A stretch of DNA of 64,000 nucleotides. It comes from JAQBVV01 sp965249205 (GTDB taxonomy: Bacteria; Acidobacteriota; Vicinamibacteria; Vicinamibacterales; UBA2999). Location: assembly GCA_965249205.1 (NCBI GenBank), contig CBDFLL010000005.1, positions 1 through 64,000 of the forward strand, given 5' to 3'. The notes beneath the pieces were generated by a model. That model searched no databases, had not been told where the DNA came from, and saw nothing but the letters and a program-made list of their open reading frames with translations. Of this stretch, positions 54,280 through 63,800 are shown one piece after another (within the stretch, counting starts at the first letter, position 1; each line of letters opens with the position of its first letter). A program made the translations under genes and the position numbers.

Positions 54280-55194
54280 GTGAACCGAATCATCAGGAAC
54301 GCCGCAAAGGCGACGGTGCGCGGGCTCGCGCGTACGTTGCCGAATGCACTCGCCGTTCAACTATTCAAAGAACTTGCGTGGCGATACAGCGTGCCGAGCA
54401 TCACAGCAGATGGGCTAAACGGCCGTTTTGAGTCGAACGTCGATCTGACGATGGGCAGATACATATCGGAGAAGTCGTGGGCGCCGGGACTTTTGCGCCT
54501 TGCGTGTTCGGTACTCAGGGATGGCGGCACGTACCTCGACCTGGGCTGCAATATCGGTATGACGCTGATCCCGGTGGCCAGGGCCGTTGACGTCGAGTGC
54601 ATCGGATTCGAGCCGGCACCGAAGAACTTTGAGCTGTTGCGGAGAAACGTTGCAGGCAACCTACCGGCGTCCAATAGAGTCGTCCTACACCAGAAGGCAG
54701 TGTATTCGTCACCAGGGACGATTTCGTTTGGCATTTCGCCGACGAATGCGGGGGACTGCAGGGTCGTGAAAACTCGGGAGTCGGGGTCGTATGGCGAGGA
54801 GGATTGGGATGTCATCCCCGTCGAGGCTGTTCGGCTTGATGACGCCGTCAACGCTGCGGAGCTTTGCCATCCGATCCTCGTGAAGATGGATGTACAAGGG
54901 GCGGAGTCGAGCGTGATCGCGGGAGGGCCACGACTCTTTGCCGCCGCCGACTACGTCATCACGGAGTTCTGGCCGTACGGCATGAAGCGGCTAGGAGCGG
55001 ACCCGCAGGCGATGATCGATCTCGTCGGTTCATTCCCCTACGCGGCGTTTCTGAGCGATTCAAGTACGGCGCGACCTGAACTTGGAAGTGCTGCGGTCGT
55101 CGCAGAAGAACTCTCCCGTTCGCTTTCGGGGGAGACGCCAGCTCGGTTCTATAGGGACGTGTTTCTGGCGAGAGGTGCTCTTCCGGCAGACTAG
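54280..55194 (+). CDS. FkbM family methyltransferase
   Basis: A 304-residue methyltransferase. GTG 54280 is preferred because GAGG lies five bases upstream; ATG 54256 is an alternative. SAM-binding motif I: YLDLGCNIGMTLIPVARAV; FkbM pattern: CIGFEPAPKNFELLRRNVAGN and PILVKMDVQGAESSVIAGGP. Full length. Likely O-methylates a sugar or sugar-linked group in the extracellular glycan. Confidence 0.86.
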   Translation: MNRIIRNAAKATVRGLARTLPNALAVQLFKELAWRYSVPSITADGLNGRFESNVDLTMGRYISEKSWAPGLLRLACSVLRDGGTYLDLGCNIGMTLIPVARAVDVECIGFEPAPKNFELLRRNVAGNLPASNRVVLHQKAVYSSPGTISFGISPTNAGDCRVVKTRESGSYGEEDWDVIPVEAVRLDDAVNAAELCHPILVKMDVQGAESSVIAGGPRLFAAADYVITEFWPYGMKRLGADPQAMIDLVGSFPYAAFLSDSSTARPELGSAAVVAEELSRSLSGETPARFYRDVFLARGALPAD

Positions 55195-55392
55195 CGACGT
55201 GCGCCGGCCAAGCCGGCGGGGTATGTGCGGGCGCCCCGCTTGCCGAGTGCCTCTGGACGGGGCTCGCTGTGCCGAACGGACGCGGTACGCCGTGCGAGTT
55301 CCCGGACAACGATGTCCACCCTACGTTCCGGCGACGTGCCCGTGGCCCTCCACAGTGCCAGGACGAGAGGTAGCAGGGGAACGCGGCTGAAG

Positions 55393-56850
55393 TCAGCTGG
55401 ACGCCCGTTCGGCGACGGCTTGCTCGATGATGTCCGCTCTCCGACGAAGGAGGAGAACGAGCGGCACACCATGCGCAATCAGAACACCTAGGCCGAACCC
55501 TAGCTTCGGGAGATAAAGTGCAGGGACGCACACGCTGTATACAGCGACGATCCATCTCAGGTGTGCATCTCGTGTCGCGAAGCTCAGCGGTAGGAGCCAC
55601 AACACATACCAAGGGAGGAACCAGGCTTTTCCAACGAGAAGGTAGAGCAAGATGAGGAGTAAAGAATAGCGCGTGACGTCATGCTCGCCATTGGTGCGCC
55701 ACATAAAACGCAGTGCGAGCAGGACAAGAAGGATTGTAGACACGGCGGTCCATACGGCGAAGACGGTCCGTGAGATGGGCTCGCCCAGCAGTTGCATGGG
55801 TTCGAGGATCAAGGCCAGAAACGACCTGGTGACGAATTCTGGGTTCCAACCTGTGGTGTTGAGCAGTCCTCCAAGCGCGCTCCACCCGTTCCAGAAGCCT
55901 ATGGAGAACGCGGCGGCAAGAAGTCCGAAGATCAACACTCCAAAGAGAGTGGAGGGTCGGCGCTGGCGGAGGCACCACAGAAGGTGGAGACCTGCCCATG
56001 GCGCGACCGCGAACTTCGACCAGAATGCCAGCCAAAGCGATACCCATGCGGTGCGAATGTGACCGCGCGCACAAAGCGAGAGAAACAGGAATGCAAAGAG
56101 CAGCATGACGCCGTCATTGTGTGCCTGCCCGGAAAGCTCCCATGCAAAGAGTGGATTCCAGGCGACGAAGAGGAATGCGTCTCTGCTGTGGTGCGCCGCG
56201 GTGGATCTCTTGGCAAGCCAGAAGGCAAGCAGAAGGATCGCGATCGAGATGACCAGCACGAGGAATTTCATCCAGAGGACGGACAGCCACAAGTTTTCGA
56301 AAATGACACCGAGACGGGACAACACGACCGAGATGGGTCCCCAGACGCTTACGTGGCTTGACCAAGGGCTGCTGGCATCGAGGATGAAAGGGTCCCCCGC
56401 AGGCAGGGCGGAGGGGGAGTAACGATACGGATTGAGGCCAAGGCTCAAGAGGCGGCCATAGGCGAGGTTCAGGAGGACGTCGTAGGACGTATAGGGAAGA
56501 GCGAAGGCCGCGCAAGCGTGAATGAGACACGAGAGTCGTAAGGCGGTCCGAAGCGGAGGTTTGTTGGGGCTTCGGAGAACGCGCAAGTAGGTAACGCCGG
56601 CGATCGCGATCGCGCAGAGAAAGGCGGTCTCAGTCCACACGTAATGGAGTAACAGGAGGTCTTGTGGATCGTGGACTATACCGCCGAGCAGGTAGGTTCG
56701 GAGAATCGACACACCGGCACAAACCAGCATCATTGCCGCGATCAGGCGCCCCGCGCTCCTCTGTGCTCCCGTCGGGACGTCGTGTGCTCTCAAAGTCCTG
56801 CCATGGTAGTCGGGTGCGCTCGGGCACGTCACCCAGACACATCGTGTCAT
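55393..56850 (-). CDS. Polytopic GT-C/GT87-like glycosyltransferase
   Basis: A 485-residue membrane protein with about eleven spans. Features in common with GT87/MptB-type mannosyltransferases: TSYDVLLNLAYGRLLSLGLNPY in the first large loop (acidic Asp), and GQAHNDGVMLLFAFLFLSL. It probably uses a polyprenyl-phosphate sugar on the outer face of the membrane. The first ~30 residues (MTRCVWVTCPSAPDYHGRTL) look unlike protein, so the start may be an internal Met near residue 40. Confidence 0.75.
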   Translation of the reverse strand: MTRCVWVTCPSAPDYHGRTLRAHDVPTGAQRSAGRLIAAMMLVCAGVSILRTYLLGGIVHDPQDLLLLHYVWTETAFLCAIAIAGVTYLRVLRSPNKPPLRTALRLSCLIHACAAFALPYTSYDVLLNLAYGRLLSLGLNPYRYSPSALPAGDPFILDASSPWSSHVSVWGPISVVLSRLGVIFENLWLSVLWMKFLVLVISIAILLLAFWLAKRSTAAHHSRDAFLFVAWNPLFAWELSGQAHNDGVMLLFAFLFLSLCARGHIRTAWVSLWLAFWSKFAVAPWAGLHLLWCLRQRRPSTLFGVLIFGLLAAAFSIGFWNGWSALGGLLNTTGWNPEFVTRSFLALILEPMQLLGEPISRTVFAVWTAVSTILLVLLALRFMWRTNGEHDVTRYSLLLILLYLLVGKAWFLPWYVLWLLPLSFATRDAHLRWIVAVYSVCVPALYLPKLGFGLGVLIAHGVPLVLLLRRRADIIEQAVAERASS

Positions 56851-56971
56851 CGGTCAGCCGTGAGTCAACGGAGCCCCGCAGCCTGCGGGTGCACAGGGCA
56901 GGTCACTATGGATGGTCGAGGCAGGAACGTTGCGCGCAGGTGTCCACAGCCGCGGACCTGTGACGCCTGTT

Positions 56972-57391
56972 CTAGTCTTCGTTGATGTTGGGCCTGCCCC
57001 GTGCGCCCTTGACGTCGGCGCGCCGCTTTTTCGCCGTGAGTCGCCGCTCCTTCGCGGCTCGGCCTGGCTTGGTCGGCCTGCGCGTCCTGGGCCGGACGGT
57101 CGCTTGCTGAATCAGGGCGACAAGTCGCGCGCGCGCCGCCTCGCGGTTCTGCCCCTGCGTGCGGTACTCCCGACTGTCGAGCACGAGCACGCCGTCGGTG
57201 GTCATACGGCTTCCTGCCAGCACCGTTAGCCTGGTTTTGACGTCGGCAGGCAGCGACGAGGCGCCGACGTTGAAGCGCAACTCGACGGCGGTGGCCACCT
57301 TGTTCACGTTCTGGCCGCCCGGCCCTGACGCGCGCACGAAGCGCTCGTCAATCTCGTGTTCGTGGAGCATGATGCCGTCGGTGATCTGCAT
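56972..57391 (-). CDS. arfB: Alternative ribosome-rescue factor ArfB (YaeJ), peptidyl-tRNA hydrolase
   Basis: A 139-residue protein from ATG 57391. The catalytic G25-G26-Q27 loop is in RFVRASGPGGQNVNKVAT, followed by ELRF and the basic tail rich in Lys/Arg (RRPTKPGRAAKERRLTAKKRR), which enters the empty mRNA channel of stalled ribosomes. Size and layout agree with ArfB rather than RF1/RF2, which have a codon-recognition domain. Confidence 0.92.
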   Translation of the reverse strand: MQITDGIMLHEHEIDERFVRASGPGGQNVNKVATAVELRFNVGASSLPADVKTRLTVLAGSRMTTDGVLVLDSREYRTQGQNREAARARLVALIQQATVRPRTRRPTKPGRAAKERRLTAKKRRADVKGARGRPNINED

Positions 57392-57414
57392 CAGCGGTAG
57401 GTCACACAGTCGCG

Positions 57415-58599
57415 CTACCCGGGCCGCCCCGTTGTCCAGGTTGGTGGCACGTCGATGTACGACCGGTCGAGATCGGCTGACGCCGCACAACCCAGGAGCT
57501 TGAGCGTGCGGGTTAGGTCGCTCTGGAGAATCTCCAGTGCACGCGCGACGCCAGGGCCCCCAGCGGCGGCGAGCCCGTATCCGTAGGCACGGCCGACGAG
57601 CACGGCGCGTGCCCCCAGCGACAGTGCCTTCGCAATATCGCTCCCGCGCCGGACACCACCGTCAAACAGCACTTCTGCCCGCCCACTCACCGCCGCGACG
57701 ACCTCCGGCAGCGCCCGCAGTGTCGGCGACACGCCATCGAGTTGCCGTCCGCCGTGGTTCGAGACCACGACTGCGGCGGCCCCTGCGTCAACGGCCAAGC
57801 GGGCGTCCTCTCCGGTGAGGATGCCTTTCACCACGATGGGCCCGTCCCACGCGGTGCGGATCCAGTCAAAGTCCTTCCAGGTGATCGTCGTCCGCTGGAG
57901 CGCTGCACTGACATCCGCATAGGGGAGTGGGCTTCCGTCCGGCAGGACCACGTTGGGGAAGTTCATCAGGCCGCCGTCACGGAGAAAATCGACGAGCCAT
58001 CGGGGTCGCGCGAGAAACTGCGGCACGTACTGGAGCATGGACATGCCGCGGTCGAGTAGTTCCTTCGTGCCATTTCGCACGTCGCGCTCGCGCAATCCGG
58101 CAACGGGTGTGTCGATAGTGACGACCAGCGCAGAGAAGCCGGCGGCACGCGCGCGGTCGATCCCGCTCCGCGCCGCGTCGAGCCCGCCCGTCAGGTAGAG
58201 CTGATACCAGGCCGGCCCGTTCGTGGCGGCCTTGACATCTTCCATCCTGCAGCCGGACAGGGTGGAGAGCACGTAGACGAGGCCAGTCTCGCCCGCTTGC
58301 CGGGCGGCGACCTCCTCGCCGCGTGGGTAAAACGTGCGGCTGCTGCCAAGCGGGGCAAGCAGGATCGGCATGTCCACGGGTGTACCGAGGACCGTCGTTG
58401 CCAGATCGCACGTCGGTACCGCTACGGCCTGTCGGGGCCGGAACGTGATGTCGTCGAAGACGCGGCAATTCTCACGCAGCGTCACTTCGGCGTCGGCACC
58501 GCCGTCGATGTAGTCGAAGACGGCTCTCGGAAGGCGTCGCTCCGCCAGGGTCCGGAGATCGCTGATGTTAACGACGCGGGGAGGGGCGAGGGTCGGCAT
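57415..58599 (-). CDS. FMN-dependent alpha-hydroxy-acid oxidase/dehydrogenase (LldD-like)
   Basis: A 394-residue TIM-barrel flavoprotein. Start ATG 58599 with AGGGA upstream gives MPTLAPPRVVNISDLRTLAERRLPRAVFDYIDGGADAEVT, the standard opening. Catalytic His and Arg are in VVVSNHGGRQLDG; FMN phosphate binding in VLFDGGVRRGSDI and LVGRAYGYGLAAAG. It oxidises a 2-hydroxy acid such as L-lactate; glycolate or mandelate cannot be excluded. Not near glcDEF, so a separate unit. Confidence 0.92.
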   Translation of the reverse strand: MPTLAPPRVVNISDLRTLAERRLPRAVFDYIDGGADAEVTLRENCRVFDDITFRPRQAVAVPTCDLATTVLGTPVDMPILLAPLGSSRTFYPRGEEVAARQAGETGLVYVLSTLSGCRMEDVKAATNGPAWYQLYLTGGLDAARSGIDRARAAGFSALVVTIDTPVAGLRERDVRNGTKELLDRGMSMLQYVPQFLARPRWLVDFLRDGGLMNFPNVVLPDGSPLPYADVSAALQRTTITWKDFDWIRTAWDGPIVVKGILTGEDARLAVDAGAAAVVVSNHGGRQLDGVSPTLRALPEVVAAVSGRAEVLFDGGVRRGSDIAKALSLGARAVLVGRAYGYGLAAAGGPGVARALEILQSDLTRTLKLLGCAASADLDRSYIDVPPTWTTGRPG

Positions 58600-58615
58600 G
58601 CGCGTCCCTACCTGC

Positions 58616-59209
58616 CTAGTCGGCGAAGACGACGGTCCGCGCGCTGGTGTGCGCTCGGAGTACGTCTGAGGTGAGTTGCTTACTGAGGTAGACCTTTGAC
58701 TCCCGGTTGTTCGAAGGATGTACCTCGTACTTGACCACATCGAACTGCAGCTGATCGAGGGTGCCGCGCATGCCGTAGAACCTGTTCTTGGTCTTGACGA
58801 CCACTTCGTAAAACCCGCACGTGTGGGCCCACGCCTCCGATTCCTCCGTGAGCGCCCGGAAGTGCCCCTGGCCCCGCCAGTCGCGGCGCGTACCGCCGAT
58901 CCAGCTATACAGCACCTTGCGGCCGTCAAAGCGAACACTGTCCTTGAGCCGTGCGACCAGGTCACGCAGTTTGGGCTCCGCTTCGCTTTCATGCAGCTCA
59001 TGCACGATCTTGAACGAGACGGGCACGACCGTACCCGCGTCGTCGGGCAGAGAGGCCTCGGCCATCAGGATCAGATACTCCCGACCCAGAAGACGGTTCA
59101 CAATTTCCTGTGCGGTCTTCTTTCGCGGAAACTCACCGAAACACTCCTCGATGTACTGAATTTCCAGCGCACCGGTTTCCAGCGGGTACTGCTTGATCAG
59201 GTACTCCAC
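58616..59209 (-). CDS. GNAT-like N-acetyltransferase family protein
   Basis: A 197-residue protein. I set the start at GTG 59209 because the sequence from VEYLIKQYPLETGALEIQY onward is protein-like, while the longer in-frame extension is not. A GNAT acetyl-CoA loop is suggested by GGTRRDWRGQGHFRALTEESEAWA followed by GFYEVVVKTKNRFYGMRG. Substrate unknown. It lies 16 bp before the alpha-hydroxy-acid oxidase on the same strand. Confidence 0.6.
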   Translation of the reverse strand: MEYLIKQYPLETGALEIQYIEECFGEFPRKKTAQEIVNRLLGREYLILMAEASLPDDAGTVVPVSFKIVHELHESEAEPKLRDLVARLKDSVRFDGRKVLYSWIGGTRRDWRGQGHFRALTEESEAWAHTCGFYEVVVKTKNRFYGMRGTLDQLQFDVVKYEVHPSNNRESKVYLSKQLTSDVLRAHTSARTVVFAD

Positions 59210-59375
59210 GTGCGTCCCATTCCATCGATGCGAGAGTGGTCGTCCCCGGCAGGGGAGCGCGGGAGTGCGCCGGGTGGGCCACAGCCACCCCACCGCGCAG
59301 GCCTGCGCGGCGGGGCCCCGCCATGGTGCCAGGGGGAGCACCTCGAAAGTCTGCCAGGCAGAAGTGAAATCCGCG

Positions 59376-60794
59376 CTAGCTGTCGTAATACAGCTCGAAC
59401 TCGTACGGATGCGGTCGCAGACGCATCGGATCGAGTTCCTTGTCCCGCTTGTAGTCGATCCACGTTTGCACGAGATCATCAGTGAACACGTCCCCGCGCG
59501 TCAGGAACGCATGATCCTTCTCGAGCGCGTCGATCGCTTCCCCAAGCGAGCCGGGCGTTGTTCGGATGCCCATTTCGCGCATCTCCTCGCCTGTCATCTC
59601 GTAAATGTCGCGGTCAAGCGGATCGCCCGGGTCGATCTTGTTCTTGATACCGTCGATCATGGCCATCAGCATGGCTGGCCACGCCAGATACCCGTTGCCG
59701 CTAGGATCCGGGCATCGGAATTCCAGCCGCTTCGCCTTCGGGCTCTTCGAGTACATCGGAATCCGGATGGCGGCGGAGCGGTTGCGTGCCGAAAGAGCCA
59801 GATTGACCGGTGCTTCGAATCCGGGGACGAGACGGCGATAGGAGCTGGTGGTGGGCGCCGCAAACGCGAGAATGGCCGGTGCGTGCCTGAGGAGTCCACC
59901 GGCCGCGTACAGCCCGGTTTGGCTCAGTCCTGCGTAACCGTTGCCCGCAAACAGCGGCTTGCTGCCCTTCCAGAGCGACGCGTGCGTGTGCATGCCGCTG
60001 CCGTTGTCGTCGAAGATGGGCTTCGGCATGAACGTGACCGTCTTGCCGTGCCGCTTGCCGACGTTCTTACAGATGTACTTGTACCACATGAACTGATCGG
60101 CCATTTTGAGCAGCGGCTGGAACTTCATGTCGATCTCGGCTTGGCCGGCCGTGCCCACCTCGTGGTGGTGCGCCTCGACGACGATGCCAATCTTGCGCAT
60201 CTCGTAGACCATCTCGCCGCGCAGGTCGTGATACGTGTCGGTCGGACTCACGGGAAAGTAGCCGCCCTTGAAGCTCGGCTTGTAGCCGAGATTCGGTTCC
60301 TCGATGCGTGCCGTGTTCCATGCGCCTTCCACCGAGTCGACCTGGTAGTAGCCCCGGTGCTGGTTCTGTTCGTAGCGGATCTCGTCGAAGATGAAGAACT
60401 CCGGTTCCGGTCCGATGAAGCAGGTGTCGGCGATACCGGAAGCCTTCAGATACGCCTGCGCCTTACGCGCCACATGCCGCGGGTCGCGCGTGAAGTCCTT
60501 GCCAGTGACGGGGTCCACGATGTCGGCGATCACGCTCACGGTCGGCTTCTCGAAGAACGGGTCGAGCCGGGCTGTGTCGGCATCCGGCACGGCCAGCATG
60601 TCGGACTCGTGGATGCCCATCCAGCCCCTGATCGACGAGCCGTCGAATCCGAGACCCTCCTTGAATGTCCCCGCGTCGAGCACGTCGATGGGATACGAAC
60701 AGTGCTGCCAGGAACCCAGCATGTCTACGAACTTCAGGTCGACCATCTCGGCCTTGTTCTTTTTTGCGAATTGGAAGAAATCTGCGGACGTCAT
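59376..60794 (-). CDS. glnA: Glutamine synthetase, type I
   Basis: A 472-residue enzyme making glutamine from glutamate, ammonia and ATP. The start ATG 60794 follows GAGGAG. Signatures: FDGSSIRGWMGIHESDM (beta-grasp), FMPKPIFDDNGSGMHTHASLW (ATP/Mg), and LVPGFEAPVNLALSARNRSAAIRIP. The DRDIYEMTGEEM segment carries a Tyr at the adenylylation position of GSI-beta, so control by GlnE-type adenylylation is possible. No nitrogen-regulatory neighbours are seen. Confidence 0.96.
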   Translation of the reverse strand: MTSADFFQFAKKNKAEMVDLKFVDMLGSWQHCSYPIDVLDAGTFKEGLGFDGSSIRGWMGIHESDMLAVPDADTARLDPFFEKPTVSVIADIVDPVTGKDFTRDPRHVARKAQAYLKASGIADTCFIGPEPEFFIFDEIRYEQNQHRGYYQVDSVEGAWNTARIEEPNLGYKPSFKGGYFPVSPTDTYHDLRGEMVYEMRKIGIVVEAHHHEVGTAGQAEIDMKFQPLLKMADQFMWYKYICKNVGKRHGKTVTFMPKPIFDDNGSGMHTHASLWKGSKPLFAGNGYAGLSQTGLYAAGGLLRHAPAILAFAAPTTSSYRRLVPGFEAPVNLALSARNRSAAIRIPMYSKSPKAKRLEFRCPDPSGNGYLAWPAMLMAMIDGIKNKIDPGDPLDRDIYEMTGEEMREMGIRTTPGSLGEAIDALEKDHAFLTRGDVFTDDLVQTWIDYKRDKELDPMRLRPHPYEFELYYDS

Positions 60795-60883
60795 ATGTAG
60801 CTCCTCGAGGCGAATAAATTGGTACTGGGAACATCGAAGCATAGCGGATCGAGCACGGTAATTCCATCACCGTCGGCGACTCC

Positions 60884-63800
60884 TCAGACGCCGACCGGCT
60901 CGTACGACAGGTTGGGCGCCAGCCAGCGTTCGACTTCCGCGACGCTGAGGCGCTTTCGCGCGGCGTAATCGTCGATCTGATCGGGTCCGATGCGGCCAAC
61001 CGTGAAGTAGCGCGCTTGCGGGTGGGCGAAGTAGAGACCGCTGACCGCGGCGGCCGGAGCCATCGCGAAACTGCCAGTGAGCGTGATGCCGGTGCGCTCG
61101 GCTTGGAGCAGGTCAAAGAGTTTGCGCTTCTCGCTGTGGTCCGGACACGCCGGGTAGCCAAACGCTGGTCGAATTCCACGATAGCGCTCGGCAACGATGT
61201 CGGCGCTTGTGAGCTGCTCGGCCGCGCCGTATCCCCAGTCGCGACGAGCTCGGGCGTGTAGGAACTCGGTGAAGGCTTCGGCGAGACGGTCCGCGAGGGC
61301 CTTCACCATGATGGCGTTGTAGTCGTCGTGGTCGCGTTCAAACTCAGCCACCAACTCGTCCACGCCGTGGCCGGTCGTGACGGCAAACGCCCCGATCGAG
61401 TCGCGGACACCGCTCTCGCGAGGCGCGATGAAATCAGCCAGCGACAGGTTGGGCTTGCCAGCCGACATCGTCTCCTGCTGTCGGAGCATGTTGAAGCGGA
61501 GCAGTTCGCTCCCGGCCGCGTCGCACACAACGATGTCGTCGCCCTCGGTGCATGCCGGCCAGAAACCGTACACCCCGCGCGGTCTCAGCAACCGGTCGCG
61601 CACGATGCGATCGAGCAGCTCGCTGGCATGGCCGTAGAGTTCGCGGGCGGCGGCGCCGTACTGCGGATGGTCGAGGATCCCCGGGAACCGCCCCTTGAGC
61701 TCCCACGCTGCGAAGAAGAACGTCCAGTCGATGTAGGGGACCAGGTCCTCCAGCCGGACGTCATCCAGCATGCGTGCACCCGTAAAGGCCGGTGTCGCCA
61801 CCTCGTCGCGACGCCAATCGAATTTCGCACGGTTCGCCTGAGCCGCTGGCCAGGCGAGTAGTGGCCGTTGTTTGAGCGCCGCATATTGCTGACGGATGGT
61901 GTCCTGGTCGGCCCGGTTGGCAGCGTCGAAGTCCTGTTTCTGCGTTTCGCTGAGGAGCCGGGACACGACGTCAACGGCGCGTGACGCGTCGAGCACGTGC
62001 ACGACCGGCTGGCTGAATTCCTGCGCGATCTTCACGGCGGTGTGCTGTCGGCTCGTTGTGGCGCCGCCGATGAGTAGCGGGATCGTGAAGCCGCGACGTT
62101 CCATTTCACGCGCGACAAACACCATTTCGTCCAGCGAGGGTGTGATGAGACCGCTCAGTCCGACAAGGTCGGCGTGCTCATCGGTCGCCGTCTGCAGCAG
62201 GCGGTCGACAGGCACCATGACCCCGAGGTCGATCACGTCGTAGTTGTTACAGCCGAGCACGACACCCACGATGTTCTTGCCGATGTCGTGCACGTCACCC
62301 TTGACCGTGGCCATGACGATCTTGCCGGGCGAGGAGCCAGTCGTCCCGCCCTTGCGCTTCTCTTCCTCCATGTAGGGGAGCAGATAGGCGACAGCCTTCT
62401 TCATGGCCCGGGCGCTTTTGACGACCTGTGGCAGAAACATCTTGCCGGCACCGAAGAGGTCGCCGACCACCTTCATCCCGTCCATCAGCGGCCCCTCGAT
62501 GACGTCGAGCGGGCGGTGCAAGCTGAGGCGGGCTTCCTCGACGTCGGATTCGATGAAATCGACGACGCCGTGGATCAGCGCATGCGCGAGGCGCTTCTCG
62601 ACCGTGGCCTCGCGCCAGGTCATGTCGTACTCCTGCTTCCGGCCTTCGCCCTTCACGGTTTCCGCGAGCTGAACGAGACGTTCGGTCGCATCCTCTCGTC
62701 GGTTGAAGATCACGTCCTCGACGTGCTCCAGAAGTTCCGCCGAGATGCTCTCGTACACGATCAACTGGCCGGCGTTGACGATGCCCATATCCAGGCCGGC
62801 CTTGATGGCGTGGAAGAGGAACGCGGAGTGCATGGCCTCGCGGATAACGTCGTTGCCGCGGAACGAGAACGACAGGTTGCTGACGCCTCCGCTGATCTTG
62901 ACCCCGGGGCACGTCGCCTTGATGAGCCCGGTAGCCTCGATGAAGTTGACGGCGTAGTTGTTGTGCTCCTCGAGGCCGGTGGCAATCGCGAGGATGTTCG
63001 GGTCGAAGATGATGTCGTGCGGATCGAAGCCCGCCTTGTCGAGCAGGAGTCGGTACGCGCGCTGGCAGATCTCGACCTTGCGCGCGACGGTGTCCGCCTG
63101 ACCCTGTTCGTCAAACGCCATCACGACGACGGCGGCGCCGTATCTGCGCACCAGGCGGGCCTTCTGCAGGAAGTCCTCTTCGCCCTCTTTGAGGCTGATG
63201 GAATTGACGACGGCTTTGCCTTGCACGCATTTGAGGCCCGCTTCAATGACTGACCATTTCGAACTGTCGACCATGATCGGGAGCCGGGCGATTTCAGGTT
63301 CTGTCGCGATGATGTTGAGGAACGTCGTCATGGCCGCTTCTGAGTCCAACATGCCTTCGTCCATGTTGACGTCGATGATGTTGGCCCCGCCACGCACCTG
63401 TCCGAGCGCGACGTCGGCCGCTTCGGCAAACTCGCCGGATGTAATCAATCGCGCGAAACGCTTGGAGCCGGTGACGTTGGTGCGCTCACCGATCATGATG
63501 AAGTTGCTGTCGGGACGGATCGCGAGTGTCTCAAGTCCGGAGAGCTGCGTGAACGTGGTGGGATTCGGACTTTGTGGATCGGGCAGCGACAGCCTCCGGG
63601 GCGCAACGCCATCAATGGCCGAGGCGACGGCCTGGATGTGGTCGGGCGTGGTGCCGCAGCAGCCTCCGAGCATGTTCACGAAGCCCGATTCCGCGAAATC
63701 GCGCAGCAGTCGCCCCGTGTCCGTCGGCTGCTCGTCGTACTCCCCGAACGCGTTCGGTAGCCCGGCATTCGGGTAACAGCTCACGTGACACTCGGCAATG